Shown here: one piece after another, positions 52,631-61,864 of the stretch
Layout: the number at the start of each line of letters is the position of its first letter
How positions within the stretch are numbered: position 1 is the stretch's first letter
NCBI GenBank assembly: GCA_002067405.1
Contig: MVRP01000002.1
Coordinates: 73,430 to 137,429 of the forward strand
Source of the DNA: Syntrophorhabdaceae bacterium PtaU1.Bin034
Lineage (GTDB): Bacteria; Desulfobacterota_G; Syntrophorhabdia; Syntrophorhabdales; WCHB1-27
Reading direction: 5' to 3'
Length of the DNA: 64,000 nt
The notes under the pieces: model-generated
Databases searched by the model: none
Told to the model about the DNA's origin: nothing
The model's input: the letters and a program-made list of their open reading frames with translations, nothing else
Translations under genes and position numbers: made by a program

Positions 52631-53095
52631 ATGAAGTATCCGATAACGCGTGAAGGTTATGACAATCTCAAGAAAGACCTCGACTATCTGAGGAATACGA
52701 AGCGGCCCAAAATACTTGTCGCTATCGAGGAAGCCCGGGCGCACGGAGACATTTCTGAGAATGCAGAATACGACGCCGCCAAGGAAGAGTATCAGTTCCT
52801 TCAGAAGAAAATCGCGGAGTTGGAGGAGATGCTCAAGCAATGCGAGATCAAGGAAGTAAAGAAGAACCCGAATGGCGTCGTTGACTTCGGCGGCAAGGTC
52901 TTTCTTAAGAACTTAGACACCGATGAAGAGGTTGTCTATATGATTGTTGGGCCTTATGAGTCTGATATAGAGCATGGCAGGATAGCCATGAGCTCTCCCC
53001 TCGGGCGAGCCCTTCTCGGAAAAAGCGTAGGCGACGAAGTGACGTTTTCTGCCCCGGGAGGAGAGCGCACCTACGAAATCATGAAGATCGGTTAG
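52631..53095 (+). CDS. greA: transcription elongation factor GreA
   Basis: A 154-aa factor that stimulates RNA cleavage by paused polymerase. Antiparallel coiled coil with GDISENAEYDAAKEEYQFLQKKI (the tip acidic residues) and a C-terminal FKBP-like domain ending SPLGRALLGKSVGDEV. Ends 4 nt inside the convergent lnt stop. Confidence 0.97.
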   Translation: MKYPITREGYDNLKKDLDYLRNTKRPKILVAIEEARAHGDISENAEYDAAKEEYQFLQKKIAELEEMLKQCEIKEVKKNPNGVVDFGGKVFLKNLDTDEEVVYMIVGPYESDIEHGRIAMSSPLGRALLGKSVGDEVTFSAPGGERTYEIMKIG

Positions 53096-54621
53096 CCGGA
53101 TTGGTCAAGCCGGGTGCCGGTTTTTTTATGATAAAGCAGCCCCTTTGCGACCAAGCCGCACAGCAACAGAAATGCGAAGAGGATGAAATAGTCCCCGTAC
53201 GTTACATAGACCGTCTCGCCCTGCCTGAGGGAAAACCTGCCGTTTAGCACCTCCTCTTTGAATATTTCTGTGCGTGCAGTTGTTCTCCCTCTTGGATCAA
53301 TAACCGCGCTGATGCCGGTGTTTGCCGCCCTCAGCACAAAGCGGTCCGTCTCGACTGCCCTGAAAACGTAAAAAGCGAAATGTTGGTACGGCGCCGAGGT
53401 CTTACCGAACCAGGCATCGTTGGTGATGTTTACCAGCACTTCTGCCCCGTTTCGTACCGTCTCGTTGGTAATGTACGGGAAGACGCCCTCATAGCAGATC
53501 AGTATTCCTATTTTCCCCACCTTGGTCTTGATCGGCGAGTGGGACGGACCGGGAAAGAAATCGCCGGCCGCGACGCTGATCTTTTCAAGAAAAGGGAAAT
53601 ATGATGTAAGGGGTGTAAACTCTCCGAACGGGACCAGATGTTTCTTGCTGTAACTTCCTGAAATCTCTCCCTGGCTCCCTAGTATGTATGCCGTATTATA
53701 GTATCTTCCCCTTTCGTCCCTTGATATGGTGCCGACAAGAAGGTGGTTTGACAGGGCAGCGGGAAGGGCACGCACCACACTGCTCGCTCCGTCATTGAGA
53801 AAAATGAAGGGCATTGCAGTTTCGGGCCATACAACCAGGTCTGAGCCGCGGGACCGGTGAAACGTCAGGCTGCAGTAGGTGCGAATCGTACCGTTCCGGT
53901 GCGCCTCGTCAAACTTGAGGTCCTGCCTGATATTCCCCTGTACGATTGAGGTGCTCATGGTCGCCGGGATCGGATCTTTTAACCGTGTAACGCCAAAGAT
54001 CAGGCAGGCTGCAAGGACACCGACGACCAGCGTGCCATAAGCGAAGGGAAACCTTCTTTTTGACAGGACATAGTAGATCAGGCAGTTTACGGCCACGATC
54101 AGAAACGAGAGAAAATAGGTGCCGGTTATGGATACTATCTGGACTATCGGCAGGAAGTTGTACTGGGAATGGGCAAGGAAAGACCAGGGGAAACCGGAAA
54201 GGAGAATGCCGCGCAGATATTCAAGGAGTATCCAGAGGGGCGGAGCAGTCAGATACAGGGGAATATTGAACCTGGTGTCCAGAAAGGATATGCCCCACGT
54301 AAAGCACCCTGTGAACAGGGAAAGGTAGAGCGCGAGCAGAAGGAGTGTAAAAAGACTGAGAGGAACGCTTATTCCTCCATAGGTGTTCATGGCCACTATG
54401 ACCCAATAGACGAGTCCGGCATAGCAGACCATGCCGGCAACGAAGCCTGTCAGGAAGTTCTGGCGATGCCGGCCTTTTTCCAAGGCAAAGAAAAGCGGAA
54501 TCAGCGCAATATAGGCGAGAAAGAAGAGGGACACCGGCGGCTGACAGGCAACGAGCAGGGCCCCCGAGAGGAAAGCAAGGCTATAAGGTAATCTCTTTGT
54601 ATAAGCTATGTTCGGCAACAT
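53092..54621 (-). CDS. lnt: apolipoprotein N-acyltransferase
   Basis: A 509-aa inner-membrane enzyme that N-acylates lipoproteins. Several N-terminal membrane helices, then a nitrilase-like domain with the triad Glu in VVWPETAMPF, a Lys, and Cys in LICYEGVFP. Indicates a Gram-negative lipoprotein pathway. Its start overlaps the ybeY end by 41 nt. Confidence 0.95.
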   Translation of the reverse strand: MLPNIAYTKRLPYSLAFLSGALLVACQPPVSLFFLAYIALIPLFFALEKGRHRQNFLTGFVAGMVCYAGLVYWVIVAMNTYGGISVPLSLFTLLLLALYLSLFTGCFTWGISFLDTRFNIPLYLTAPPLWILLEYLRGILLSGFPWSFLAHSQYNFLPIVQIVSITGTYFLSFLIVAVNCLIYYVLSKRRFPFAYGTLVVGVLAACLIFGVTRLKDPIPATMSTSIVQGNIRQDLKFDEAHRNGTIRTYCSLTFHRSRGSDLVVWPETAMPFIFLNDGASSVVRALPAALSNHLLVGTISRDERGRYYNTAYILGSQGEISGSYSKKHLVPFGEFTPLTSYFPFLEKISVAAGDFFPGPSHSPIKTKVGKIGILICYEGVFPYITNETVRNGAEVLVNITNDAWFGKTSAPYQHFAFYVFRAVETDRFVLRAANTGISAVIDPRGRTTARTEIFKEEVLNGRFSLRQGETVYVTYGDYFILFAFLLLCGLVAKGLLYHKKTGTRLDQSG

Positions 54622-55033
54622 AATTAAACAACTTTTTTTCCCTGTATCTCATCCGCCGTGCCTCCGGGCCTCCCTGAACATGATCGAAGCCCAGGACATG
54701 AAGCAGCCCATGAATGACGAGCGCAAAAAGCCTCTCATAAAAAGGGACACGGGCGTGATCCGCCTCCTCCTTCGCCCGTTCTACCGAAATTATGAGATCG
54801 CCGAGGATCTCATTACTGAAACCGTCCTGATAAGAGAAGGAAATGACATTAGTAGGCGAATCCTTGCCGAAGCACTTCCTGTTCAGCTTTGCGATCCCCT
54901 TATCGTCGGTAAAAAGAATGCTAAGATCTCTACCCTGTAGCCCCAAATAGGCCAGTAAGTCTTCTGTTACCCTTTTTAGTCGTTTTCTGTCCAGCTTCAA
55001 CAAGTCTTGGGTATCTTTTATAAGCACCGTCAT
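54581..55033 (-). CDS. ybeY: endoribonuclease YbeY
   Basis: A 150-aa zinc-dependent rRNA maturation nuclease: HGLLHVLGFDH near residue 111 supplies the three His ligands. The start follows AAAGGA and lies 104 nt inside the 3' end of the upstream HD gene. Confidence 0.95.
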   Translation of the reverse strand: MTVLIKDTQDLLKLDRKRLKRVTEDLLAYLGLQGRDLSILFTDDKGIAKLNRKCFGKDSPTNVISFSYQDGFSNEILGDLIISVERAKEEADHARVPFYERLFALVIHGLLHVLGFDHVQGGPEARRMRYREKKLFNYVAEHSLYKEITL

Positions 55034-56639
55034 CGTCAGTCCTTTCAGGGTACTCTATTCTCTGGTGAAATATACCGATAAGAATGGTGATGAAGCTTTT
55101 CTGTATGGCGTGCAGGTCTTTGAGGGTTAGTTCGCATTCGTCGAGCTGGCCATCGAGGAAGATCTGCTCTATTATGGTCTGGACATGCGTTTCTATTCTT
55201 TTGGGCGTTGGATCGTCAAGGGTTCTTGACGCCGCCTCGACTGCGTCTGCAAGCATCACGATGCCGGCTTCCTTTGTCTGCGGCTTCGGTCCGGCGTATC
55301 TGAAATCGTTTTCGTGAGCCAGGGACAGCTCGGGGTCTTCCAGGTCCTTTGCCCTCTTGTAGAAAAAGCTCATAAGGCTCGTCCCGTGATGCTGCCGTAT
55401 GATCTCGTATATTCTCTTCCCCAATCGGTATTTTTCCGCAAGCTCTACGCCTTCCTTTACATGCGAAAGAATGATGAGGCTGCTCATGCTCGGAGAGAGG
55501 TTCTTGTGAGCGTCACCAAAATCTGTTCTGTTTTCAATGAAATAATGGGGCATCTTCAGCTTGCCCACGTCATGATAATATGCCGCGACCCTCGTCAAAA
55601 TCGGGTGGGCGCCTATGCTCTCGGCTGCCGCTTTGGAAAGGTTACCCACCAGGATACTATGATGGTACGTCCCGGGAGCACTTACCATCATTTGTTCGAG
55701 TAACGGATGTTCGAGGTTGGCCAGTTCGAGGAGCTTAAAGTTTGTCGTATAGTCAAAGACATGTTCAACGACAGGCAGAAGGCCTGCTGCTATCAGACTG
55801 CTCGCTATCCCGCCCAGCAGAATAAAGGTGACCTTCAACGGAATATCGGCAGCAAAAGGGTAGCCGTGGAGAAGGTGAAAGAGAACCATCACAAAAGCCA
55901 TCACAACGGCGGAAAACAGGCCTGCGCCGAGCATGGTTGTTCTCTTTTCGACCCTGCCCGAGAAATAGGAGGCCACGAGGTTACCGAGGAACGTGTAGAT
56001 AAAGATGGAAAGCCCGTTGTCGGCGGCCAGCGCCACGGCGGCTGCAAGGATTGTGGAAAAGACAAAAACTGCCTCGGAAAAAAGGACCATCCTCATTACA
56101 ATGCCGAATAGAAAGATGGGGAACATGTAAAACAGTAAGGAAGCGTGTTCCGGGATGAAGCGGTCGAAGATCATGAGCGAGATTCTCAAGAGGAAGATGG
56201 TGAACACGGTGAGCGCTGCCGAGAAGATGAAGTCTTTCTCCGACAAGTTGAATTTCTTGATCGTCCTGTCGGCATACTCGAAGACGATTGTGATGAGCGA
56301 GAAGAATACAAGGAAGAGAACGGCCATTTGACCCGTGACCGGTCCCCTTTGTTTCTCGGCATTCCTTAGCGCCGTCAGCTTCCGCGCGTCTTCCCTGTCT
56401 ATCTTCTGCCCCTCCCGAACAATTATTTCGCCTTTCCTTATCGGGGCATCAGTCCCGGGCGGGGCAATGTTGGAGGATGAACGTATGCTCCGGGTCGCAA
56501 TGTCCCCCACCCTGTAATTGCCCGGATCAGTCGGGATCCTGACATTTATAAGGGCGGCAAGGATCAGGGAAAAGAGGAAAATAATCAGATATTTCCGAAG
56601 GTAGAGACGCGAGGGAGGTTTATCCTTGTCGTTCTTCAT
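54930..56639 (-). CDS. 7TM-HD phosphohydrolase (PgpH-like c-di-AMP phosphodiesterase)
   Basis: A 569-aa membrane protein. One N-terminal helix, a short periplasmic part (about 70 aa, much less than in Listeria PgpH), six or seven helices, then the HD domain (GTYHHSILVGNL, AAYYHDVGKLKMP, RQHHGT, MLADAVEAASRTL). PgpH hydrolyses c-di-AMP. After IFHQRIEYPE it runs 35 further residues through the ybeY start region. Confidence 0.85.
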   Translation of the reverse strand: MKNDKDKPPSRLYLRKYLIIFLFSLILAALINVRIPTDPGNYRVGDIATRSIRSSSNIAPPGTDAPIRKGEIIVREGQKIDREDARKLTALRNAEKQRGPVTGQMAVLFLVFFSLITIVFEYADRTIKKFNLSEKDFIFSAALTVFTIFLLRISLMIFDRFIPEHASLLFYMFPIFLFGIVMRMVLFSEAVFVFSTILAAAVALAADNGLSIFIYTFLGNLVASYFSGRVEKRTTMLGAGLFSAVVMAFVMVLFHLLHGYPFAADIPLKVTFILLGGIASSLIAAGLLPVVEHVFDYTTNFKLLELANLEHPLLEQMMVSAPGTYHHSILVGNLSKAAAESIGAHPILTRVAAYYHDVGKLKMPHYFIENRTDFGDAHKNLSPSMSSLIILSHVKEGVELAEKYRLGKRIYEIIRQHHGTSLMSFFYKRAKDLEDPELSLAHENDFRYAGPKPQTKEAGIVMLADAVEAASRTLDDPTPKRIETHVQTIIEQIFLDGQLDECELTLKDLHAIQKSFITILIGIFHQRIEYPERTDDDGAYKRYPRLVEAGQKTTKKGNRRLTGLFGATG

Positions 56640-57618
56640 TTTTTGCTCCTGCTGGGGGAACCTTTTTTTCGTAAGCTTTTATGATCTTTTGTACAAGCGG
56701 GTGTCTTACCACGTCCTTCTCGGAAAAATAAACGAACTTAATTCCCCTGATGCCTTTGAGGACTCTCTGTACTTCTATCAAACCAGAAGAACGTTTGTCG
56801 GGAAGGTCTATCTGGGTTACATCCCCTGTCACGACAGTCTTCGACGAGAAGCCGAGACGTGTGAGGAACATCTTCATCTGTTCCGAGGCCGTATTCTGGG
56901 CTTCATCGAGGATAACAAAGGCATCGTTCAACGTTCTTCCACGCATAAACGCAAGCGGTGCTATCTCGAGGACCCCTTTTTCTATAAGCCTTGCGGCCCG
57001 GTCCATATCGACCATATCGTAAAGGGCGTCGTAAAGCGGTCTGAGATAGGGATTTACCTTTTCATACATAGTGCCCGGCAGGAACCCCAGTTTCTCCCCT
57101 GCCTCTATGGCGGGTCTCGTCAGGATTATTCTTGACACTTCCTTGTTGAAGTATGCGGAAAGGGCCATTGCCATGGCTAGGTAAGTCTTCCCCGTTCCTG
57201 CAGGGCCTATCCCGATGACAATGTCATGTTTTCTTATGGCCTCGACATAGATCTTCTGATTTGCGGTTTTTGGGGTAATGACCTTCCGGCTCGGAGGGAT
57301 GTAGATTTGGTCCCTGTACAGCTCATCCATACTCTTGTCGGTATGGGCGATGTAGCGGACCGCATGGTCGATGTCGGATGGATTTACCACGAAGCCCTTC
57401 TTGATAATCCCCGCCAGCTCGTTTATTACCCTGCTCGTGTTCTCAACCTCTTTTTTCTTGCCGATCAGCGTAACATGGTTGCCGCGAATGCTCGCCCTGA
57501 CATCAAAATACTTCTTGAGGTATTTTATGTTTTCTTCACGTGGGCCGAATAAGTTGCGGGCCAAGTGGTTATCGTCAAAAGAGAGCTTTACTACCTCTTC
57601 TTCTGTTTTCTCTTCCAA
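56620..57618 (-). CDS. phoH: PhoH-like ATPase
   Basis: A 332-aa RNA-associated ATPase. N-terminal KH-like part, P-loop GIGPAGTGKTYLAMAMAL, Walker B VILDEAQN and the GDVTQIDLP sensor. Typical head of the phoH-HD-ybeY cluster, with a 20-nt overlap. Confidence 0.95.
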   Translation of the reverse strand: MEEKTEEEVVKLSFDDNHLARNLFGPREENIKYLKKYFDVRASIRGNHVTLIGKKKEVENTSRVINELAGIIKKGFVVNPSDIDHAVRYIAHTDKSMDELYRDQIYIPPSRKVITPKTANQKIYVEAIRKHDIVIGIGPAGTGKTYLAMAMALSAYFNKEVSRIILTRPAIEAGEKLGFLPGTMYEKVNPYLRPLYDALYDMVDMDRAARLIEKGVLEIAPLAFMRGRTLNDAFVILDEAQNTASEQMKMFLTRLGFSSKTVVTGDVTQIDLPDKRSSGLIEVQRVLKGIRGIKFVYFSEKDVVRHPLVQKIIKAYEKKVPPAGAKNEERQG

Positions 57619-58190
57619 AAAGTGCTTAGCAGACCTCCATGGTGGATTTTTCTAGTAATATAACACAGAAGTAAATTCTGGAAAAGTCAGCCGGAGCAAT
57701 TGGAGGCAGTAGGAAAGACGCGGAGATTGCCCCGCGGCGTCGAGTTCGGGCAAGGTGTGCAAATGACAAAGCCGGAAGGCCATTAGGCGTATGTTTCAAA
57801 GAGGATTGGTCGCGACATTCGTTCCCAGGTGCTTATGTTCTTCCGATACACACCCACTACCATTTTGGGATTTGTGAGCCTTGAAACACCCCGAGGTCTC
57901 GCGGTTTCCTGGACCGCTTCGACTTGCCAGGTATTCTCACGATTCTTTGCAGGGCTGGCGGCGACAGGAAGGGTTCTGTTGCGCGGCAACAGAGGGGAAT
58001 GCCCAAGCCACGGGATAGCGAGAGCTGCTTCGGACAACGAACTCAAGGTCTACTCTGCCTTTCCAAAGGAACTGTTTGCGATCAACAAGCCGTTCTCTTA
58101 ATGCACGCCCATTCCTGTCAAATCAGTTCCAGGACACGACTTCTATAAGAGACTTCCCGTTTCTCGATTGTCTGGCGGCTCGGCTGTCTC

Positions 58191-58215
58191 GTTCATGCAC
58201 TGACCATGCATGAAC
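58191..58215. repeat. 9-bp palindrome with 7-nt loop
   Basis: GTTCATGCA and TGCATGAAC separated by CTGACCA. A candidate operator or recombination site; no partner copy was seen. Confidence 0.5.
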
Positions 58216-58245
58216 TCCGAATTCAGAGACCCGTCGCTTTCCGTC

Positions 58246-58276
58246 CTATCCTCGCGGATAGTTTGGCTTTTTCAGG
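58246..58276 (+). terminator. possible small terminator
   Basis: CTATCC-TCGC-GGATAG stem-loop followed by TTTGGCTTTTT. The stem is short, so it may be weak; it could close whatever RNA is made from the gene-poor stretch. Confidence 0.4.
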
Positions 58277-58465
58277 CAGGATTTTTCTTTATATCCTCAA
58301 TTCAGGGCTGATGTCAAGCTAAAACGCAGAACCAAAGCCAGCTGCAGTCCTACTCCGCGCAACTGGATATCGCCTCATGCGGGTTACTTGCCTTGTACGG
58401 GATTCGGCTTTAGAATACTTCGTCAGAGCTTTTGGCTACTATTCTGTTGGAAAGGCGGTACGTTG

Positions 58466-59626
58466 ATGGAACAGGTAAGAGTGGACAGAAGTGCGGAGGA
58501 GTCGGTTGTCGCGGGTCATCTGTGGATATTCAGCAATCAGATAAAGGAAAGACCGGCTGACTTTATTGATGGAGGACTGGTCGAGGTCTGGAGTGAAAGG
58601 AACAAATTTCTCGGCGTGGGCTACTACAACTCCAGGAGTCTCATTGCAGTGCGTCTTCTTTCCCGAAACAGGGTCAACATCGATGACACATTTTTTTTGG
58701 TGAGGATTGAGGATGCCCTTCGTTTAAGGGCAGGAGACTACGAAGAGAGCTTCAGGGTCGTAAATTCGGAATCGGATTTTCTGCCCGGCCTTATAATCGA
58801 CAAATATGGGGAGCAGATCGCGGTCCAATTGCTCACCTTCGGAATGGAGAGACAGAGAGATGCTATTATAAGTGCGGTTAAGAAGGTTTTCTCACCTCGG
58901 GCGATTGTGCTGAGGAACGACAGCCCCAGCCGTCAGGAGGAGGGGCTCCCACAATATGTTGAGGTAGCTGAGGGAAGCGTGAACAGACATGCCGTAATAA
59001 AGGTAGGACCGCTTCGATTCCTGGTTGACGTCCTCTCCGGTCACAAGACCGGTTTCTATTTCGATCAGCGGGATAACAGGCTTCTTATGAAGAGCTATGC
59101 TCCGGGTCAAAAAGTGCTCGACCTTTTTTCCTATACGGGCGGGTTCGGGCTGTATGCGCTTCATTTTGGCGCCCGCTCCGTGACATTTGTCGATGCGTCT
59201 GCTCAGGCATTGGATATATGTAAGGAGAACGCCAGGCTTAATGGACTTAAAGGGGGCACGTTCGTCAGGATAGATGGGTTTGATTTCCTGAAGGCCACGG
59301 ACGAGCAATATCAGCTAATGGTCCTCGACCCTCCTTCATTCATCAAGTCAAAGAAAAAACTGAAAGAGGGCGAGAAAGGTTATATCGACCTTCACAAAAA
59401 GGCACTAAGAAAAGTCTCCGACAACGGGCATCTTTTCAGCTTTTCCTGTTCCTTCCACATGCGACGATCCCGGTTCCGGGATATAATGAGGATTGCTGCC
59501 TATGGTTTCGCCGATGTCTATCTCATCCGAGAGTTGTCGCAAGCCGGTGACCACCCCGTGTTGCTCACCGTACCTGAAACGGACTACCTTAAAGGACTGG
59601 TGGTGAGGGTGAAGAAAAGGTTGTAG
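58466..59626 (+). CDS. RlmI-family rRNA cytosine methyltransferase
   Basis: A 386-aa class I methyltransferase. N-terminal PUA-like domain (RSAEESVVAGHLWIFSNQI), then VLDLFSYTGGFGLYAL (SAM motif I) and LMVLDPPSF (motif IV). Members make m5C in 23S rRNA or act on unknown targets. ATG 58466 follows AAAGG; upstream in-frame codons lack a site. Confidence 0.92.
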   Translation: MEQVRVDRSAEESVVAGHLWIFSNQIKERPADFIDGGLVEVWSERNKFLGVGYYNSRSLIAVRLLSRNRVNIDDTFFLVRIEDALRLRAGDYEESFRVVNSESDFLPGLIIDKYGEQIAVQLLTFGMERQRDAIISAVKKVFSPRAIVLRNDSPSRQEEGLPQYVEVAEGSVNRHAVIKVGPLRFLVDVLSGHKTGFYFDQRDNRLLMKSYAPGQKVLDLFSYTGGFGLYALHFGARSVTFVDASAQALDICKENARLNGLKGGTFVRIDGFDFLKATDEQYQLMVLDPPSFIKSKKKLKEGEKGYIDLHKKALRKVSDNGHLFSFSCSFHMRRSRFRDIMRIAAYGFADVYLIRELSQAGDHPVLLTVPETDYLKGLVVRVKKRL

Positions 59627-59725
59627 ACAAATCGGTTTCCAGAGCAAAGCTTATCACTTGACTTGTCCCTGCTCTTGAAATATAACCTAACCATAATGAC
59701 CATAATGATCAGAAAGGTTCCGTAA

Positions 59726-60637
59726 ATGAGCGGCAAAAGAAGGATAATCAATATTCTTTTTCCTTTGATTGGTTTCGGTGTGGTCATCTTCTACAATTTT
59801 TGCGGGACCTCCTGCACCTTTGTCAAAGGCGATGTATTTGGTATCGACCTGAAATATCTTGGCCTCGGCTATACTGCTCTTCTTTTCCTTTTGGCCTTGT
59901 TACGTCAGGACACGGTCTATCTTGCGGTGCTATCCGCCGGCATCGGCGTGGAGGTGATCCTGATCGGTTTTCAGGTGAAGAACGGCGTTTACTGTCCTTA
60001 TTGCCTGATCCTTGCGGCTATTATAGTCTTTCTTTTCCTATTGAATTTCCGGCGGTCAAAGCAGCTTCTCGTAGGCCTTTTCCTGGTTCTTGGATTCCTC
60101 TTTTTTCTGCTGTTCTTCAGGGGGATGGCAACACCGGTCTACGCAGAGGAAGCCGTTTTCCCCTCGTTTGGGGCCGGGAAAGTGCATGTCAGGCTCTACA
60201 CCGATTATTTCTGCGGACCGTGCAGCAGGATGGAACCGAAGATCGAACCCTTGCTGACCGACCTTGTGGAAAGGAATGTCATCACCCTCACGATGATCGA
60301 TACGCCCGTCCACGCGCTCACGCCTCTTTACGCGAGGTATTTTCTTTATATCCTGAACCAGGACAAAAGGTTTGACCACACTCTTCGCTCCCGGACACTG
60401 CTCTTTGAGGCGGCCAAAAGCAAGATACAGGAAAGGGAAAAACTTGAAGAATTCCTGAAGAAGAATAACGTGAAGTTCAAACAGATTGATCCCCGGCCGA
60501 CTTTTGCGGCGCTTTCCGCCCTCATCAGTGAGGACAAGGTAAGATCAACGCCCACCTGTGTCATAATCAGCGACGGCAAAAAGGCCGTCTTCAGTGGCGA
60601 AGCGGAGATTACGAAAGCGCTTGAACTGCTGAAATAA
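59726..60637 (+). CDS. VKOR-thioredoxin fusion, disulfide-forming system
   Basis: A 303-aa membrane protein. The N-terminal part has four or five helices like vitamin K epoxide reductase, with loop cysteines C26/C30 and the CPYC pair C90/C93. The C-terminal periplasmic thioredoxin-like domain has CGPC (C163/C166). VKOR homologues reoxidise a DsbA-like partner through quinone; here both are one chain. It would supply disulfides to exported Cys proteins. Confidence 0.88.
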   Translation: MSGKRRIINILFPLIGFGVVIFYNFCGTSCTFVKGDVFGIDLKYLGLGYTALLFLLALLRQDTVYLAVLSAGIGVEVILIGFQVKNGVYCPYCLILAAIIVFLFLLNFRRSKQLLVGLFLVLGFLFFLLFFRGMATPVYAEEAVFPSFGAGKVHVRLYTDYFCGPCSRMEPKIEPLLTDLVERNVITLTMIDTPVHALTPLYARYFLYILNQDKRFDHTLRSRTLLFEAAKSKIQEREKLEEFLKKNNVKFKQIDPRPTFAALSALISEDKVRSTPTCVIISDGKKAVFSGEAEITKALELLK

Positions 60638-60878
60638 GGAATACCGGCGGGCCTTATTCTATCGCCTACCCGGATTCCTGTCAGGAAGTCTAACATCCTT
60701 GCCTTACAAGTGTCATAAGACTACCTTTTCTTATATTCTTATGCTACACTATACCGTCAAACAAGAAGCTGCTATTTCAAGATTGAATTGCCTTTTATCT
60801 CTTACCTACTTGCGTCCGATAGCGTTTAGTAGAAGATTAGATTAGCAAGGTATAGAGCAGCAAAAAAACAAAAACCTC

Positions 60879-60908
60879 TTGACAGTGAAGGGGAAAGAGT
60901 GATATTAT
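60879..60908 (+). promoter_or_regulatory. str operon promoter
   Basis: TTGACA-18-TATTAT, with the start near 60915. The other bases of the gap 60638-60991 show only the leader structures listed next. Confidence 0.75.
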
Positions 60909-60910
60909 CC

Positions 60911-60935
60911 CTAAGCTTTTCCGTCAAAAGCTTAG
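60911..60935. repeat. 10-bp inverted repeat at the str operon start site
   Basis: CTAAGCTTTT-CCGTC-AAAAGCTTAG, a perfect 10-bp stem with a 5-nt loop, covering the expected transcription start. It could be an operator or a 5' RNA hairpin. Confidence 0.6.
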
Positions 60936-60955
60936 GCGCTGGCTTGTACTCTTTT

Positions 60956-60981
60956 ATCCCTTAACAAGGGATTATTTTTTT
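60956..60981 (+). terminator. terminator-like hairpin in the rpsL leader
   Basis: ATCCCTT-AAC-AAGGGAT (7 bp) followed by TATTTTTTT, directly abutting the GGAGGT ribosome site of rpsL. It may attenuate transcription or mask the site. Confidence 0.55.
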
Positions 60982-60991
60982 GGAGGTATTA

Positions 60992-61366
60992 ATGCCTACT
61001 ATTAATCAGTTGGTGAGGCTGGGGAGAGAAGTCGCTAAAAAGAAGAGCGCTTCACCCGCTCTTACCAGTTGTCCTCAAAAAAGAGGCGTGTGCGTGAGGG
61101 TATATACGACTACTCCCAAGAAGCCCAACTCGGCCTTGAGAAAGGTGGCTCGTGTAAGGTTAACGAATGGCATGGAAGTGACTACTTATATACCGGGAAT
61201 CGGCCACAATCTCCAGGAGCACTCAGTGGTATTGATCAGAGGGGGAAGGGTTAAGGACTTGCCTGGTGTTCGTTACCATATCATCAGAGGTTCCCTTGAT
61301 GCGAGTGGCGTGGTGAACAGGAAGAAGAGCAGGTCCAAGTACGGCTCCAAGCGGCCGAAACAATAA
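60992..61366 (+). CDS. rpsL: 30S ribosomal protein S12
   Basis: A 124-aa protein: [33 protein letters not shown] and [14 protein letters not shown]. The streptomycin-related lysines are those of the wild type ([10 protein letters not shown]). Start at ATG 60992 behind GGAGGT. Confidence 0.98.
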   Translation: MPTINQLVRLGREVAKKKSASPALTSCPQKRGVCVRVYTTTPKKPNSALRKVARVRLTNGMEVTTYIPGIGHNLQEHSVVLIRGGRVKDLPGVRYHIIRGSLDASGVVNRKKSRSKYGSKRPKQ

Positions 61367-61393
61367 GACCTAAAGTTATAAAGGAGGAAGGTA

Positions 61394-61864
61394 GTGCCAC
61401 GTAAAGGAAGGGTATCAAAGAGGGAAAGATTGCCTGACCCCAAATATAATGATGTTCTGGTGCAGAGGTTCGTGAATAACGTTATGTGGGATGGGAAAAA
61501 GAGCCTGGCCAGAAGGCTGGTATACGGCGCTTTTGATCTCATGGAAAAAAGATTGAAAGAAGAACCCCTGAAGGCTTTCCGCAAGGCTATGGACAATGTG
61601 AAGCCGGAACTTGAGGTTAAGGCGAGAAGGGTTGGCGGAGCAACCTATCAGGTGCCGGTAGAAGTGAGACTGGACCGAAAGATGTCCCTCGCCATAAGGT
61701 GGATACTACGTTACGCCCGGGAGCGCTCGGAGAAGACCATGGTAGAAAGACTTGCCGGGGAGCTTATCGACGCCTATAACAACAGGGGCGGTGCGATAAA
61801 AAAGAGAGAAGATACACACAAGATGGCCGAAGCGAACAAGGCGTTCGCTCATTACAGGTGGTAG
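61394..61864 (+). CDS. rpsG: 30S ribosomal protein S7
   Basis: A 156-aa protein, [22 protein letters not shown]...[13 protein letters not shown]...[13 protein letters not shown] start behind AAGGAGG. It ends directly before the fusA ATG. Confidence 0.98.
   Translation: MPRKGRVSKRERLPDPKYNDVLVQRFVNNVMWDGKKSLARRLVYGAFDLMEKRLKEEPLKAFRKAMDNVKPELEVKARRVGGATYQVPVEVRLDRKMSLAIRWILRYARERSEKTMVERLAGELIDAYNNRGGAIKKREDTHKMAEANKAFAHYRW

Larger units (their letters stand above)
57619..58465. other. gene-poor 847-nt stretch
   Basis: No convincing gene. A minus-strand frame at 57783-58046 ends with protein-like residues (KMVVGVYRKNISTWERM...) but has a stop just upstream of its only possible start (TTG). 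It may be a gene remnant. Hairpins are listed separately. Confidence 0.5.
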
